Source of the DNA: JANOBJ01 sp031411575
Lineage (GTDB): Bacteria; Pseudomonadota; Gammaproteobacteria; Burkholderiales; Burkholderiaceae_C
Assembly (NCBI GenBank): GCA_031411575.1
Contig: JANOBJ010000309.1
Coordinates: 1-15,442 of the forward strand
Length of the DNA: 15,442 bases
Reading direction: 5' to 3'
The notes beneath the pieces were generated by a model that searched no databases, was not told the DNA's origin, and saw only the letters and a list, made by a program, of their open reading frames with translations. How positions within the stretch are numbered: the first letter of the stretch is position 1; each line of letters begins with the position of its first letter. Made by a program: the position numbers and the translations under genes. Below, piece after piece: positions 1-6,892 of this stretch.

Positions 1-1025
1 CGGTCGAGATGGCCAGCGTGGCCGCGGCGCAGGGCCGACAGACCATCGTTTTCGTGGACGAGGTGCACCGCTTCAACAAGAGCCAGCAGGACGCGTTTTT
101 GCCGCATGTCGAGAGCGGCCTGTTCACCTTCATTGGCGCGACCACCGAGAACCAATCGTTCGAAGTGAATTCTGCCTTGCTCTCGCGCGCCGCGGTCTAC
201 GTGCTGCAATCGCTCGCGGAGGACGACCTGCGGCAGATCGTCGCGCGCGCGCAGGCCATCGACGCTGTGCCGGCCATCGCGCCGGAAGCGCTGGACCGAC
301 TCATTGCCTATGCGGACGGCGACGCCCGGCGCCTGCTCAATACGCTGGAGACACTGGCCGTGGCGGCCCAGCGCGAGCAACTGACCGAGGTGACAGACGC
401 CTGGCTATTGAAGGTGCTGGGCGAGCGCCTGCGCCGCTACGACAAGGGTGGCGAGCAGTTCTACGACACCATCAGCGCGCTGCACAAGTCGGTGCGCGGC
501 TCTGACCCCGATGCCGCGCTGTACTGGTTCGTGCGCATGCTCGACGGCGGCGCCGACCCGCGCTACATGGCACGCCGGCTGATCCGCATGGCCAGCGAAG
601 ACATCGGTCTGGCCGACCCGCGCGCGCTGCGGCTGGCGCTGGACGCGGCCGAGGTGTACGAGCGGCTAGGCACGCCCGAGGGCGAGCTGGCGCTGGCCGA
701 ATGCGTGGTGTACCTCGCGGTCGCGCCCAAGTCGAACGCGGTCTACAAGGCCTTCAACGAGGCCAAGGCCTTCGTCAAGAAAGACGGGACGCGGCCGGTG
801 CCGCTGCACCTGCGCAACGCCCCCACGCAACTGATGAAGGACCTGGATTACGGCCGTGATTACCGCTACGCCCACAACGAGGCTGGCGGCTTTGCGGCGG
901 GGGAGCGCTACCTGCCCGACGGCATGGCCGATCCAGGCTTCTACCGCCCGGTGGAACGGGGTCTGGAGATCCGGATTGCCGATAAGCTGCGTGAACTGAA
1001 AAAACTGAATAATCAGCGCAGCTAA
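1..1025 (+). CDS. rarA: RarA/MgsA, replication-associated recombination AAA+ ATPase (5' end outside window)
   Basis: This cytoplasmic AAA+ ATPase, related to clamp-loader subunits and RuvB, acts at stalled replication forks together with SSB. About 340 residues are present against roughly 440 for the family, so the N-terminus with the Walker A motif lies upstream of the window. The first visible stretch holds the Walker B segment (VFVDEVHRFNKSQQDAFLPH), then sensor 1 (GATTENQSFEVNSALLSR). The C-terminal part carries the RarA-specific helical/tetramerisation region, with the motif RRLIRMASEDIGLADP and the late LPDG...FYRPVERG segment. The reading frame is open from base 3; the ATG at base 9 is internal and is not the real start. 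The stop is TAA at 1023-1025. An intrinsic terminator follows at 1124-1156. Identification is firm. Confidence 0.93.
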   Translation, partial: VEMASVAAAQGRQTIVFVDEVHRFNKSQQDAFLPHVESGLFTFIGATTENQSFEVNSALLSRAAVYVLQSLAEDDLRQIVARAQAIDAVPAIAPEALDRLIAYADGDARRLLNTLETLAVAAQREQLTEVTDAWLLKVLGERLRRYDKGGEQFYDTISALHKSVRGSDPDAALYWFVRMLDGGADPRYMARRLIRMASEDIGLADPRALRLALDAAEVYERLGTPEGELALAECVVYLAVAPKSNAVYKAFNEAKAFVKKDGTRPVPLHLRNAPTQLMKDLDYGRDYRYAHNEAGGFAAGERYLPDGMADPGFYRPVERGLEIRIADKLRELKKLNNQRS

Positions 1026-1086
1026 TACAACCCCAAAGCCGTTGATAAGCGGTTTGGGTTGCGGGTAAACCCCGGCAAACCCCCAA

Positions 1087-1114
1087 TTGGTGCGCCGTTA
1101 CCCGTGGCTACAAT
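1087..1114 (+). promoter_or_regulatory. Candidate sigma-70 promoter just ahead of a terminator
   Basis: TTGGTG (1087-1092) and TACAAT (1109-1114) are 16 bases apart. The -10 element is 5 of 6 to consensus and the -35 only 3 of 6. The expected start, near 1121, is almost at the 5' foot of the hairpin at 1124. Transcription from here would either end after about 37 nt or read through into livH. A 7-base inverted repeat, cgggtaa (1062-1068) and ttacccg (1098-1104), flanks the -35 region. This is inferred from base pattern only. Confidence 0.35.
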
Positions 1115-1123
1115 CGCTCAGCA

Positions 1124-1156
1124 AACCCGCCATCGAAGCAAACTGGCGGGTTTTTT
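1124..1156 (+). terminator. Intrinsic terminator between rarA and livH
   Basis: The arms aacccgcca (1124-1132) and tggcgggtt (1144-1152) are perfectly complementary around an 11-base loop and run into a six-T tract at 1151-1156. It would terminate rarA transcripts on the + strand. It also lies about 107 bases upstream of livH, so any liv promoter upstream of it would be attenuated. Confidence 0.8.
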
Positions 1157-1262
1157 GCTAGATGGCGGAAGCCGCCCAAAAGGCGAATCGGCTGATCAAG
1201 ACATGACAAGCCAAGTGAGTGACGCCTGGCCCATGCGCCGGTTACAAAAACGGAGAAGTCTT

Positions 1263-2192
1263 ATGGAAATCCTGCTGCAACAGATCATCAACGGTCTGGT
1301 TCTTGGCAGCATGTATGCCCTGGTAGCGTTGGGCTACACCATGGTGTACGGCATCATCAACCTCATCAACTTTGCGCACGGCGAGGTGCTGATGGTCGGC
1401 GCGCTGACCAGCTGGACCATCATCGGACTGATGCAGGCCGGCATGCCCGGCACCCCCGGCTGGGTCATCCTGATCATCTCGATGATCATCTCTTGCGTGG
1501 TGGCGGCGGCGCTGAACTTTGTGATCGAGAAGGTGGCGTACCGGCCGCTGCGCAACAGTCCGAAGCTGGCGCCGCTGATCACCGCCATCGGCATGTCGAT
1601 CCTGCTGCAGACGCTGGCCATGATCATCTGGAAGCCCAACTACAAGCCTTACCCCACGCTGCTGCCGAGCGAGCCGTTCAACGTCGGCGGCGCGGTGATC
1701 ACCCCGACCCAGATCATGATCCTGGGCCTCACGGCGATTTCGCTTGCCACGCTCATGTACGTGGTGAACTACACGCGGCTGGGCCGCGCGATGCGCGCCA
1801 CGGCCGAGAACCCGCGCGTGGCCGGCCTGATGGGCGTCAAGCCCGACATGGTGATTTCGGCCACCTTCATCATCGGCGCGATCCTGGCGACCATCGCCGG
1901 CATGATGTACGCGTCCAACTACGGCACGGTGCAGCACACTATGGGTTTCCTGCCAGGGCTCAAGGCGTTCACCGCAGCGGTGTTTGGCGGCATCGGCAAC
2001 CTGGCCGGCGCGGTGGTCGGCGGCATCCTGCTCGGGCTTATCGAATCCATCGGCTCGGGCTACATCGGCATCCTGACCGGTGGCGTGCTGGGCAGCCACT
2101 ACTCCGACATCTTCGCCTTCATTGTGCTCATCATCGTGCTCACGCTGCGGCCATCGGGCCTGCTGGGTGAACGTGTCGCTGACCGGGCCTGA
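1263..2192 (+). CDS. livH: LivH, branched-chain amino acid ABC transporter permease
   Basis: This is an inner-membrane permease of 309 residues (family about 300) that pairs with LivM to form the transmembrane pore. It is almost entirely hydrophobic helices, starting with LVLGSMYALVALGYTMVYG. The conserved LivH segment INFAHGE follows, and later NPRVAGLMGVKPD plus the glycine-rich AAVFGGIGNLAGAVVGGILLGL, the region that contacts the ATPases. It ends with the typical LTLRPSGLLGE. The ATG at 1263 was chosen because GGAG lies at 1252-1255 with seven bases between, and the protein then begins like the family. The frame stays open back to 1059, but that extension is non-homologous. It is the first gene of livHMGF. 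Substrate could be Leu/Ile/Val or another HAAT-family substrate such as an amide or urea. Confidence 0.92.
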   Translation: MEILLQQIINGLVLGSMYALVALGYTMVYGIINLINFAHGEVLMVGALTSWTIIGLMQAGMPGTPGWVILIISMIISCVVAAALNFVIEKVAYRPLRNSPKLAPLITAIGMSILLQTLAMIIWKPNYKPYPTLLPSEPFNVGGAVITPTQIMILGLTAISLATLMYVVNYTRLGRAMRATAENPRVAGLMGVKPDMVISATFIIGAILATIAGMMYASNYGTVQHTMGFLPGLKAFTAAVFGGIGNLAGAVVGGILLGLIESIGSGYIGILTGGVLGSHYSDIFAFIVLIIVLTLRPSGLLGERVADRA

Positions 2193-2209
2193 GCCCAGCT
2201 TATGAACCC

Positions 2210-2280
2210 CCACGCTCACATCCGTTCGCTGCCCCCCGAGGGGGTGCATGCCTCGTTCGAGGCGGCTCATCACGAGGCAT
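2210..2280. repeat. REP-like palindromic intergenic element between livH and livM
   Basis: This is the only sizeable gap (92 bases) inside the liv operon. It carries a C-run/G-run hairpin, ccccc (2232-2236) with ggggg (2240-2244), then gcctcg (2250-2255) with cgaggc (2258-2263) around TT. The sequence around cgttcgctgccccccgaggg matches an intergenic repeat I remember as frequent in Comamonadaceae genomes; this is memory, not a search. The right end overlaps the livM ribosome binding site (GAGG at 2274-2277). Confidence 0.5.
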
Positions 2281-2284
2281 TCCC

Positions 2285-3364
2285 ATGAACCAGAAAAAAC
2301 TGCTCACTTATCTGGCGGCCGGCGCGGCGCTGCTGATCCTCCCGCTGATCCTGCAGGGCTTTGGCAATGCCTGGGTCCGCATCGCCGACATGGCGCTGCT
2401 GTACGTGCTGCTGGCGCTTGGCCTGAACATCGTGGTGGGCTACGCAGGCCTGCTCGATCTGGGCTTCGTGGCGTTCTTTGCGCTCGGGGCCTACATGTTT
2501 GGCCTGATGGCCTCTCCCCACCTCACCGATACGTTCCCCGCTTTTGCCGCCATGTTTCCCAACGGCCTGCACACGCCGCTGTGGGTCGTGATACCGCTCG
2601 GTGCGGCGGTGGCCGGGCTGTTTGGCATGCTGCTGGGGGCGCCCACGCTCAAGCTGCGCGGCGACTACCTGGCCATCGTGACGCTGGGTTTTGGTGAAAT
2701 CATCCGCGTGTTCCTGAACAACCTGGACCACCCTGTCAACATCACCAACGGCCCCAAGGGGCTGAACCAGATCGATTCGATCACCTTCTTCGGTCTCAAC
2801 CTGGGCAAGCCGGTGATGGTGGGCGGTTTCCAGCTGGCCTCCGTCACCCTGTACTACTACCTGTTCCTGGTGCTGGTGGTGGTCAGCGTGATCATCTGCC
2901 ACCGGCTCGAACTCTCGCGTATCGGTCGCGCCTGGATGGCCATCCGCGAAGACGAGATTGCCGCCAAGGCGATGGGCATCAACACCCGCAACATGAAGCT
3001 GTTGGCCTTCGGCATGGGCGCCACCTTCGGCGGCGTGGCCGGCACGATGTTTGCCGCGTTCCAGGGTTTCGTGTCACCTGAATCCTTCAGCCTGATGGAG
3101 TCGGTGATGATCGTGGCGATGGTGGTGCTGGGCGGCATCGGGCATTTGCCGGGCGTGATTCTGGGTGCCGTGCTGCTGTCGGCGCTGCCCGAGGTGCTGC
3201 GCTACGTGGCCGGTCCGCTGCAGGCCATGACCGACGGCCGGCTGGATTCGGCCATCCTGCGCCAGCTGTTGATTGCGCTGGCCATGATCATCGTCATGCT
3301 GATGCGGCCGCGCGGCCTGTGGCCTTCGCCGGAACACGGCAAGTCGCTGCAGAACGGCAAGTGA
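2285..3364 (+). CDS. livM: LivM, branched-chain amino acid ABC transporter permease
   Basis: This is the second inner-membrane permease subunit, 359 residues, and longer than LivH as usual. It has an N-terminal helix (residues about 5-25) and the family motifs ALGLNIVVGYAGLLDLGFVAF, LKLRGDYLAIVTLGFGEI and TNGPKGL. The cytoplasmic loop AWMAIREDEIAAKAMGIN contacts the ATP-binding subunits. The glycine-rich MVVLGGIGHLPGVILGA and the end LMRPRGLWPS are also typical. The ATG at 2285 follows GAGG by seven bases. The livG start is 11 bases after the stop, so the genes are co-transcribed. Confidence 0.92.
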   Translation: MNQKKLLTYLAAGAALLILPLILQGFGNAWVRIADMALLYVLLALGLNIVVGYAGLLDLGFVAFFALGAYMFGLMASPHLTDTFPAFAAMFPNGLHTPLWVVIPLGAAVAGLFGMLLGAPTLKLRGDYLAIVTLGFGEIIRVFLNNLDHPVNITNGPKGLNQIDSITFFGLNLGKPVMVGGFQLASVTLYYYLFLVLVVVSVIICHRLELSRIGRAWMAIREDEIAAKAMGINTRNMKLLAFGMGATFGGVAGTMFAAFQGFVSPESFSLMESVMIVAMVVLGGIGHLPGVILGAVLLSALPEVLRYVAGPLQAMTDGRLDSAILRQLLIALAMIIVMLMRPRGLWPSPEHGKSLQNGK

Positions 3365-3375
3365 AGGGAACCAGC

Positions 3376-4146
3376 ATGGCAGACACCGTATTGAAAGTGG
3401 CCGGCATCTCCAAGCGCTTCGGCGGCTTGCAGGCCCTGTCCGATGTGGGCATCAGCATCGAGCGCGGTCAGGTCTATGGCCTGATCGGCCCCAACGGCGC
3501 CGGCAAGACCACGTTCTTCAACGTGATCACCGGCCTGTACACGCCCGACAGTGGCAGCTTCGAGCTGGCCGGCAAGCCCTACCAGCCCACTGCCGTGCAT
3601 GAAGTGGCCAAAGCCGGCATTGCGCGCACCTTCCAGAACATCCGCCTGTTCGCCGAGATGACCGCGCTGGAAAACGTAATGGTCGGGCGCCACATCCGCA
3701 CCCATTCGGGGCTGCTGGGCGCGATCTTCCGCACCGGCGGTTTCAAGGCCGAAGAAGCCGCGATTGCCAAACGCGCGCAGGAATTGCTGGATTACGTGGG
3801 CATCGGCAAGTACACCGATTACAAGGCCCGCACCCTGAGTTACGGCGACCAGCGCCGGCTGGAAATCGCGCGCGCGCTGGCGACAGACCCGCAGCTCATT
3901 GCGCTGGACGAACCCGCCGCCGGCATGAACGCCACCGAAAAAGTGCAGCTGCGCGAACTGATCGACCGCATCCGCAAGGACAACCGCACCATCCTGCTGA
4001 TCGAGCACGACGTCAAGCTGGTGATGGGCCTGTGCGACCGCGTCACCGTGCTTGATTACGGCAAGCAGATTGCCGAGGGCACGCCGGCCGACGTGCAGAA
4101 GAATGAAAAAGTGATCGAGGCCTACCTCGGTACCGGGGGACACTGA
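3376..4146 (+). CDS. livG: LivG, branched-chain amino acid ABC transporter ATP-binding protein
   Basis: This is a cytoplasmic ATPase subunit of 256 residues. The Walker A motif is GPNGAGKT (38-45), the Q-loop region FQNIRLF lies at about 86-92, and the signature is LSYGDQRR, the usual LivG variant of LSGGQ (154-161). Walker B is LIALDEP (174-180), and the switch histidine is in IEHD (H211). It ends with the family's EAYLG. The start is ATG 3376, preceded by AGGGA at 3365-3369; an in-frame ATG at 3319 lies inside livM and would add a non-homologous tail. It works as a heterodimer with LivF beneath LivH/LivM. The LivF gene starts one base after its stop. Confidence 0.94.
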   Translation: MADTVLKVAGISKRFGGLQALSDVGISIERGQVYGLIGPNGAGKTTFFNVITGLYTPDSGSFELAGKPYQPTAVHEVAKAGIARTFQNIRLFAEMTALENVMVGRHIRTHSGLLGAIFRTGGFKAEEAAIAKRAQELLDYVGIGKYTDYKARTLSYGDQRRLEIARALATDPQLIALDEPAAGMNATEKVQLRELIDRIRKDNRTILLIEHDVKLVMGLCDRVTVLDYGKQIAEGTPADVQKNEKVIEAYLGTGGH

Positions 4147-4147
4147 C

Positions 4148-4864
4148 ATGGCGAATGTACTGCTCAAGGTCAAGGGCCTGAAGGTCGGTTACGGCGGCAT
4201 CCAGGCCGTCAAGGGCGTGGATTTCGAGGTGCGCGAAGGCGAACTCGTCAGCCTGATCGGCTCCAACGGCGCCGGCAAGACCACCACCATGAAGGCCATC
4301 ACCGGCACGCTGTCCATCAACGATGGCGACATCGAATACATGGGCAAGAGCATCCGCGGCCAGGGTCCGTGGGACCTGGTCAAGCAGGGCCTGGCCATGG
4401 TGCCGGAAGGCCGTGGCGTGTTCACCCGCATGACCATCACCGAAAACCTGCAGATGGGTGCCTACATCCGCACCGACAAGGCCGATATCGCAGCCGACAT
4501 GGACAAGGTGTTCACCATTTTCCCGCGCCTGAAAGAGCGCAAGGACCAGCTCGCCGGCACCATGTCGGGCGGCGAACAGCAGATGCTCGCCATGGGCCGC
4601 GCCCTGATGAGCCGCCCCAAGGTGCTGCTGCTCGACGAACCGTCCATGGGTCTGTCGCCCATCATGGTCGACAAGATCTTTGAGGTGGTACGCGATGTGT
4701 ACGCCCAGGGCGTCACCATTCTGCTGGTCGAGCAGAACGCCAGCCGCGCACTGTCCATCGCCAACCGCGGCTACGTGATGGAATCCGGCCTGATCACCAT
4801 GAGCGGCGACGCCAAGCAGATGCTCAATGACCCGAAGGTGCGGGCAGCGTATCTGGGCGAGTAG
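4148..4864 (+). CDS. livF: LivF, branched-chain amino acid ABC transporter ATP-binding protein
   Basis: This is the partner ATPase of LivG, 238 residues, the normal family length. Walker A is GSNGAGKT (38-45), followed by the LivF-typical VPEGRGVF (85-92). The signature is SGGEQQ (140-145) and Walker B is VLLLDEP (159-165). The H-switch position holds Gln (VEQN, Q196), which is usual for LivF and not a defect. It ends with the typical AAYLGE. The ATG is one base after the livG TGA, with a G-rich ribosome binding site inside the livG end. The operon closes at the terminator downstream. No LivJ/LivK-type binding protein lies on either side. Confidence 0.94.
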   Translation: MANVLLKVKGLKVGYGGIQAVKGVDFEVREGELVSLIGSNGAGKTTTMKAITGTLSINDGDIEYMGKSIRGQGPWDLVKQGLAMVPEGRGVFTRMTITENLQMGAYIRTDKADIAADMDKVFTIFPRLKERKDQLAGTMSGGEQQMLAMGRALMSRPKVLLLDEPSMGLSPIMVDKIFEVVRDVYAQGVTILLVEQNASRALSIANRGYVMESGLITMSGDAKQMLNDPKVRAAYLGE

Positions 4865-4884
4865 CGACTGCCGCCTGAGCCTGG

Positions 4885-4910
4885 AAGCCCGGCCCGTGCC
4901 GGGCTTTTTT
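4885..4910 (+). terminator. Intrinsic terminator of the liv operon
   Basis: The perfect arms aagcccggc (4885-4893) and gccgggctt (4898-4906) enclose the loop ccgt and run into six T residues (4905-4910). It faces the + strand only. The T-tract touches the stop codon of the convergent permease gene (4910-4912), so the two genes share this short gap. Confidence 0.9.
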
Positions 4911-5881
4911 CATGCCGCCAGCCAGCGCGCGAACGCGTAGTACAGCGGCAGGCCCACCACGATGTTGAACGGAAACGTGATGCCGAGCGACGCGGTGAGG
5001 TAGATGCCCGGGTTAGCCTGCGGCAGCGCGGCGCGGCAGGCGGCGGGTGCGTCAATGTACGACGAGCTGGCACAAACGGCACCCAGCACAAACGCGCCAC
5101 CGATGCCCAGGCCTACCGCGTGTCCCACGGCGGTACCCAGCAGGCCCATGGCCAGCGGCATGGCCACCGCGAAGCCAGTCATGAACACGCCGACCTGCGC
5201 GAACGCGCGGATTTGCCGGGCGGCGGTCATGCCCATTTCCAGCAGGAACAGCATCAGGATGCCGCGGAACAGGTCGTCGTAGAACGGTGCAATCTGCTTC
5301 CACCCGCGCTCGCCGCTCAACAGCCCGATGGCCATGCCGCCCGACAGCAGCAGGATGCCGCGACCGCGCAGCGTATCGAGCATCAGTTCACCGATGCGCA
5401 TGTTGCCGCTCTGCCGTCCGGTGGCCCAGCGGGCCGTGAGCAGCGCCACGATCACGCCCCATTCCATGAGGGCCACGACGGCGGTCATAAAGCCTTCGCT
5501 GGGCGTGTTCATGGCCTTGGCAAACGCCACCGACGCAAAAAACGTGACCGACGAAACCGAGCCATAGTGCGCTGCCACGGCGGCGGCGTTGGGAATGTCG
5601 AACCCGCCCGCGCGGCGCAGCACGGCATAGGCCAGCAGGGGTATGCCGACCGTGAGCGCGACGGTGGCGCCGAGCAGCGGGGCCACCTGCGAAAAGCTCA
5701 CGGCCGCAAGCTCCACGCCGCCCTTCAAGCCGATGGAGAACAGCAGGTAGATAGCCAGCAGCTTGAGCACCGGTTCGGGCAGTTCCAGTTCGCTCTTGAT
5801 GAACCCGGCGATCGCACCCAGCACAAAGGCCAGAACGATGGGTGACAGCAGGTTGGTGATGAGCAAGTCGATTCCGGGCAT
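4910..5881 (-). CDS. SbtA-family sodium-dependent bicarbonate permease (Sbt_1, formerly DUF897)
   Basis: This is an integral membrane protein of 323 residues with about ten hydrophobic helices. Family hallmarks are IPNAAAVAAHYGSVSSVTF (residues 96-114), the second-half YDDLFRGILMLFLLEMG, then SSSYIDAPAA and ANPGIYLTASLGITFPFN. In cyanobacteria SbtA imports HCO3- with Na+. The protein is shorter than cyanobacterial SbtA (about 370 residues), mainly in the central cytoplasmic loop after TARWATG. No sbtB-like PII gene is adjacent. ATG 5881 was chosen because CAGGA lies upstream at proper spacing; the frame is open to 5971 but that part looks non-coding. It is divergent from a LysR regulator, which probably controls it. 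Family assignment is strong; substrate is inferred. Confidence 0.82.
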   Translation of the reverse strand: MPGIDLLITNLLSPIVLAFVLGAIAGFIKSELELPEPVLKLLAIYLLFSIGLKGGVELAAVSFSQVAPLLGATVALTVGIPLLAYAVLRRAGGFDIPNAAAVAAHYGSVSSVTFFASVAFAKAMNTPSEGFMTAVVALMEWGVIVALLTARWATGRQSGNMRIGELMLDTLRGRGILLLSGGMAIGLLSGERGWKQIAPFYDDLFRGILMLFLLEMGMTAARQIRAFAQVGVFMTGFAVAMPLAMGLLGTAVGHAVGLGIGGAFVLGAVCASSSYIDAPAACRAALPQANPGIYLTASLGITFPFNIVVGLPLYYAFARWLAA

Positions 5882-5962
5882 GGGTTTTCCTGTTGTTTGG
5901 GTTGCACGCACCGCCGTACAGCAGCGCTCGAACGCGATCATGGGAAAAACGCATGCTTTCGT

Positions 5963-5979
5963 CCAATTCATTGAATTGG
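5963..5979. promoter_or_regulatory. Perfect inverted repeat, candidate LysR operator 1
   Basis: CCAATTCA (5963-5970), one T, then TGAATTGG (5972-5979) form a perfect 8+1+8 palindrome in the divergent permease/LysR intergenic region. A palindrome in this position is the expected site for a LysR-type regulator. Direct binding is inferred. Confidence 0.5.
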
Positions 5980-5985
5980 TATTTC

Positions 5986-6004
5986 AGTTCTATAAAATAG
6001 AACT
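5986..6004. promoter_or_regulatory. Inverted repeat with -10-like core, candidate LysR operator 2 / promoter
   Basis: AGTTCTA (5986-5992) and TAGAACT (5998-6004) are perfect arms around TAAAA. The core reads TATAAAAT at 5991-5998, a good -10 element only nine bases from the regulator's ATG; TTCATT (5967-5972) is a weak -35 at 18 bases. A regulator bound here would cover its own promoter, consistent with LysR autorepression. The 14-bp-scale dyad also fits the T-N11-A pattern of LysR sites. Confidence 0.5.
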
Positions 6005-6006
6005 TT

Positions 6007-6888
6007 ATGGCAGACCTGAATTACCACCATCTGCGCTACTTCTGGGCTATCGCGCAGGAGCAGAGCCTGGTGCGCGCCGCAGCACGGCTGCATGTGTCGC
6101 AGTCGGCGCTGTCAATCCAGCTGCGCCAGCTGGAAGAGCGTCTGGGCCACGCGCTGTTCGAGCGGCGCAACCGCCGCCTGGTGCTCACCGAGGCGGGCCG
6201 CATTGCGCTGGTCCACGCCCAGACCATCTTCCAGGCCGGCGATGAACTCGTGAACGTGCTCAAGCGTGGTGCCGCGCCCGGCCGGCAGGTGCTGCGTGTG
6301 GGGTCGGTCTCCACGCTGTCGCGCAACTTTCAGCTGGAGCTGCTCAAGCCGCTGCTCGGCCGGGCCGACGTGGATCTGGTGGTGCATTCGGGTGGCCTGC
6401 GCGAGATGCTGGCCCAGCTCGAAGTCCACGCGGTGGACATGGTGTTGTCCAACACGCCGGTACGGCCCGACGCCGAGCGGCCGTGGCACAGCCACCTGAT
6501 CGCGCGGCAGCCGGTGAGTCTGGTGGCGCGCAAGCGGCCGGTGCGCGGGCGCGCGTTCCGCTTTCCGCAAGACCTGGCGGGCGCGACGCTGGTGTTGCCC
6601 AGCCTGCAAAGCCAGATGCGGGCCGACTTCGACCGCCTGCTGGACGCCGCCGGCGTGGTGGTGCAGGTGGCTGCCGAGGTGGACGACATGGCCATGCTGC
6701 GGCTGCTGGCGCGCGAATCAACCGCCATTGCGTTGGTCCCGCCCGTGGTCGTGCGCGACGAGTTGCGCGCACGCACACTCGTGGAGCTGTGCCGAATCCC
6801 GCAGGTTGAAGAGAGCTTTTACGCGATCACGCCCAGCCGGCGGTTCCCGAACCCGCTGGTACGTGAACTGCTGGCGCCACCCGCGTAG
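6007..6888 (+). CDS. LysR-family regulator, NhaR-like
   Basis: This DNA-binding regulator has 293 residues, the usual LysR length. The N-terminal winged helix-turn-helix covers residues about 5-64 and includes NYHHLRYFWAIAQEQSL, RAAARLHVSQSALS and LRQLEERLG..LFER. The NYxHLxYFW opening is characteristic of the NhaR subgroup, which in E. coli senses Na+ and alkaline pH and activates nhaA. The rest is the periplasmic-binding-like effector domain. Divergence from the SbtA-family permease suggests it controls that gene. There is no ribosome binding site in front of ATG 6007. The stop lies four bases from the end of the convergent Bug gene. LysR family is certain; the NhaR subgroup is likely. Confidence 0.88.
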   Translation: MADLNYHHLRYFWAIAQEQSLVRAAARLHVSQSALSIQLRQLEERLGHALFERRNRRLVLTEAGRIALVHAQTIFQAGDELVNVLKRGAAPGRQVLRVGSVSTLSRNFQLELLKPLLGRADVDLVVHSGGLREMLAQLEVHAVDMVLSNTPVRPDAERPWHSHLIARQPVSLVARKRPVRGRAFRFPQDLAGATLVLPSLQSQMRADFDRLLDAAGVVVQVAAEVDDMAMLRLLARESTAIALVPPVVVRDELRARTLVELCRIPQVEESFYAITPSRRFPNPLVRELLAPPA

Positions 6889-6892
6889 CCCG

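Noticed and set aside
1028..1064. Imperfect stem caaccccaaagcc / ggtttgggttg after rarA considered as terminator
   Set aside because: Needs bulges and has no T-tract; the hairpin at 1124-1156 is far better.
1242..2273. Minus-strand open frame of 343 codons opposite livH
   Set aside because: Histidine- and arginine-rich antisense shadow, typical of high-GC coding DNA; livH homology is unambiguous.
3838..3855. LivG signature LSYGD instead of LSGGQ
   Set aside because: LSYG is standard in LivG; no loss of function implied.
4739..4750. Gln in place of the H-switch histidine in LivF (VEQN)
   Set aside because: This is the normal residue for the LivF subfamily, not a defect.
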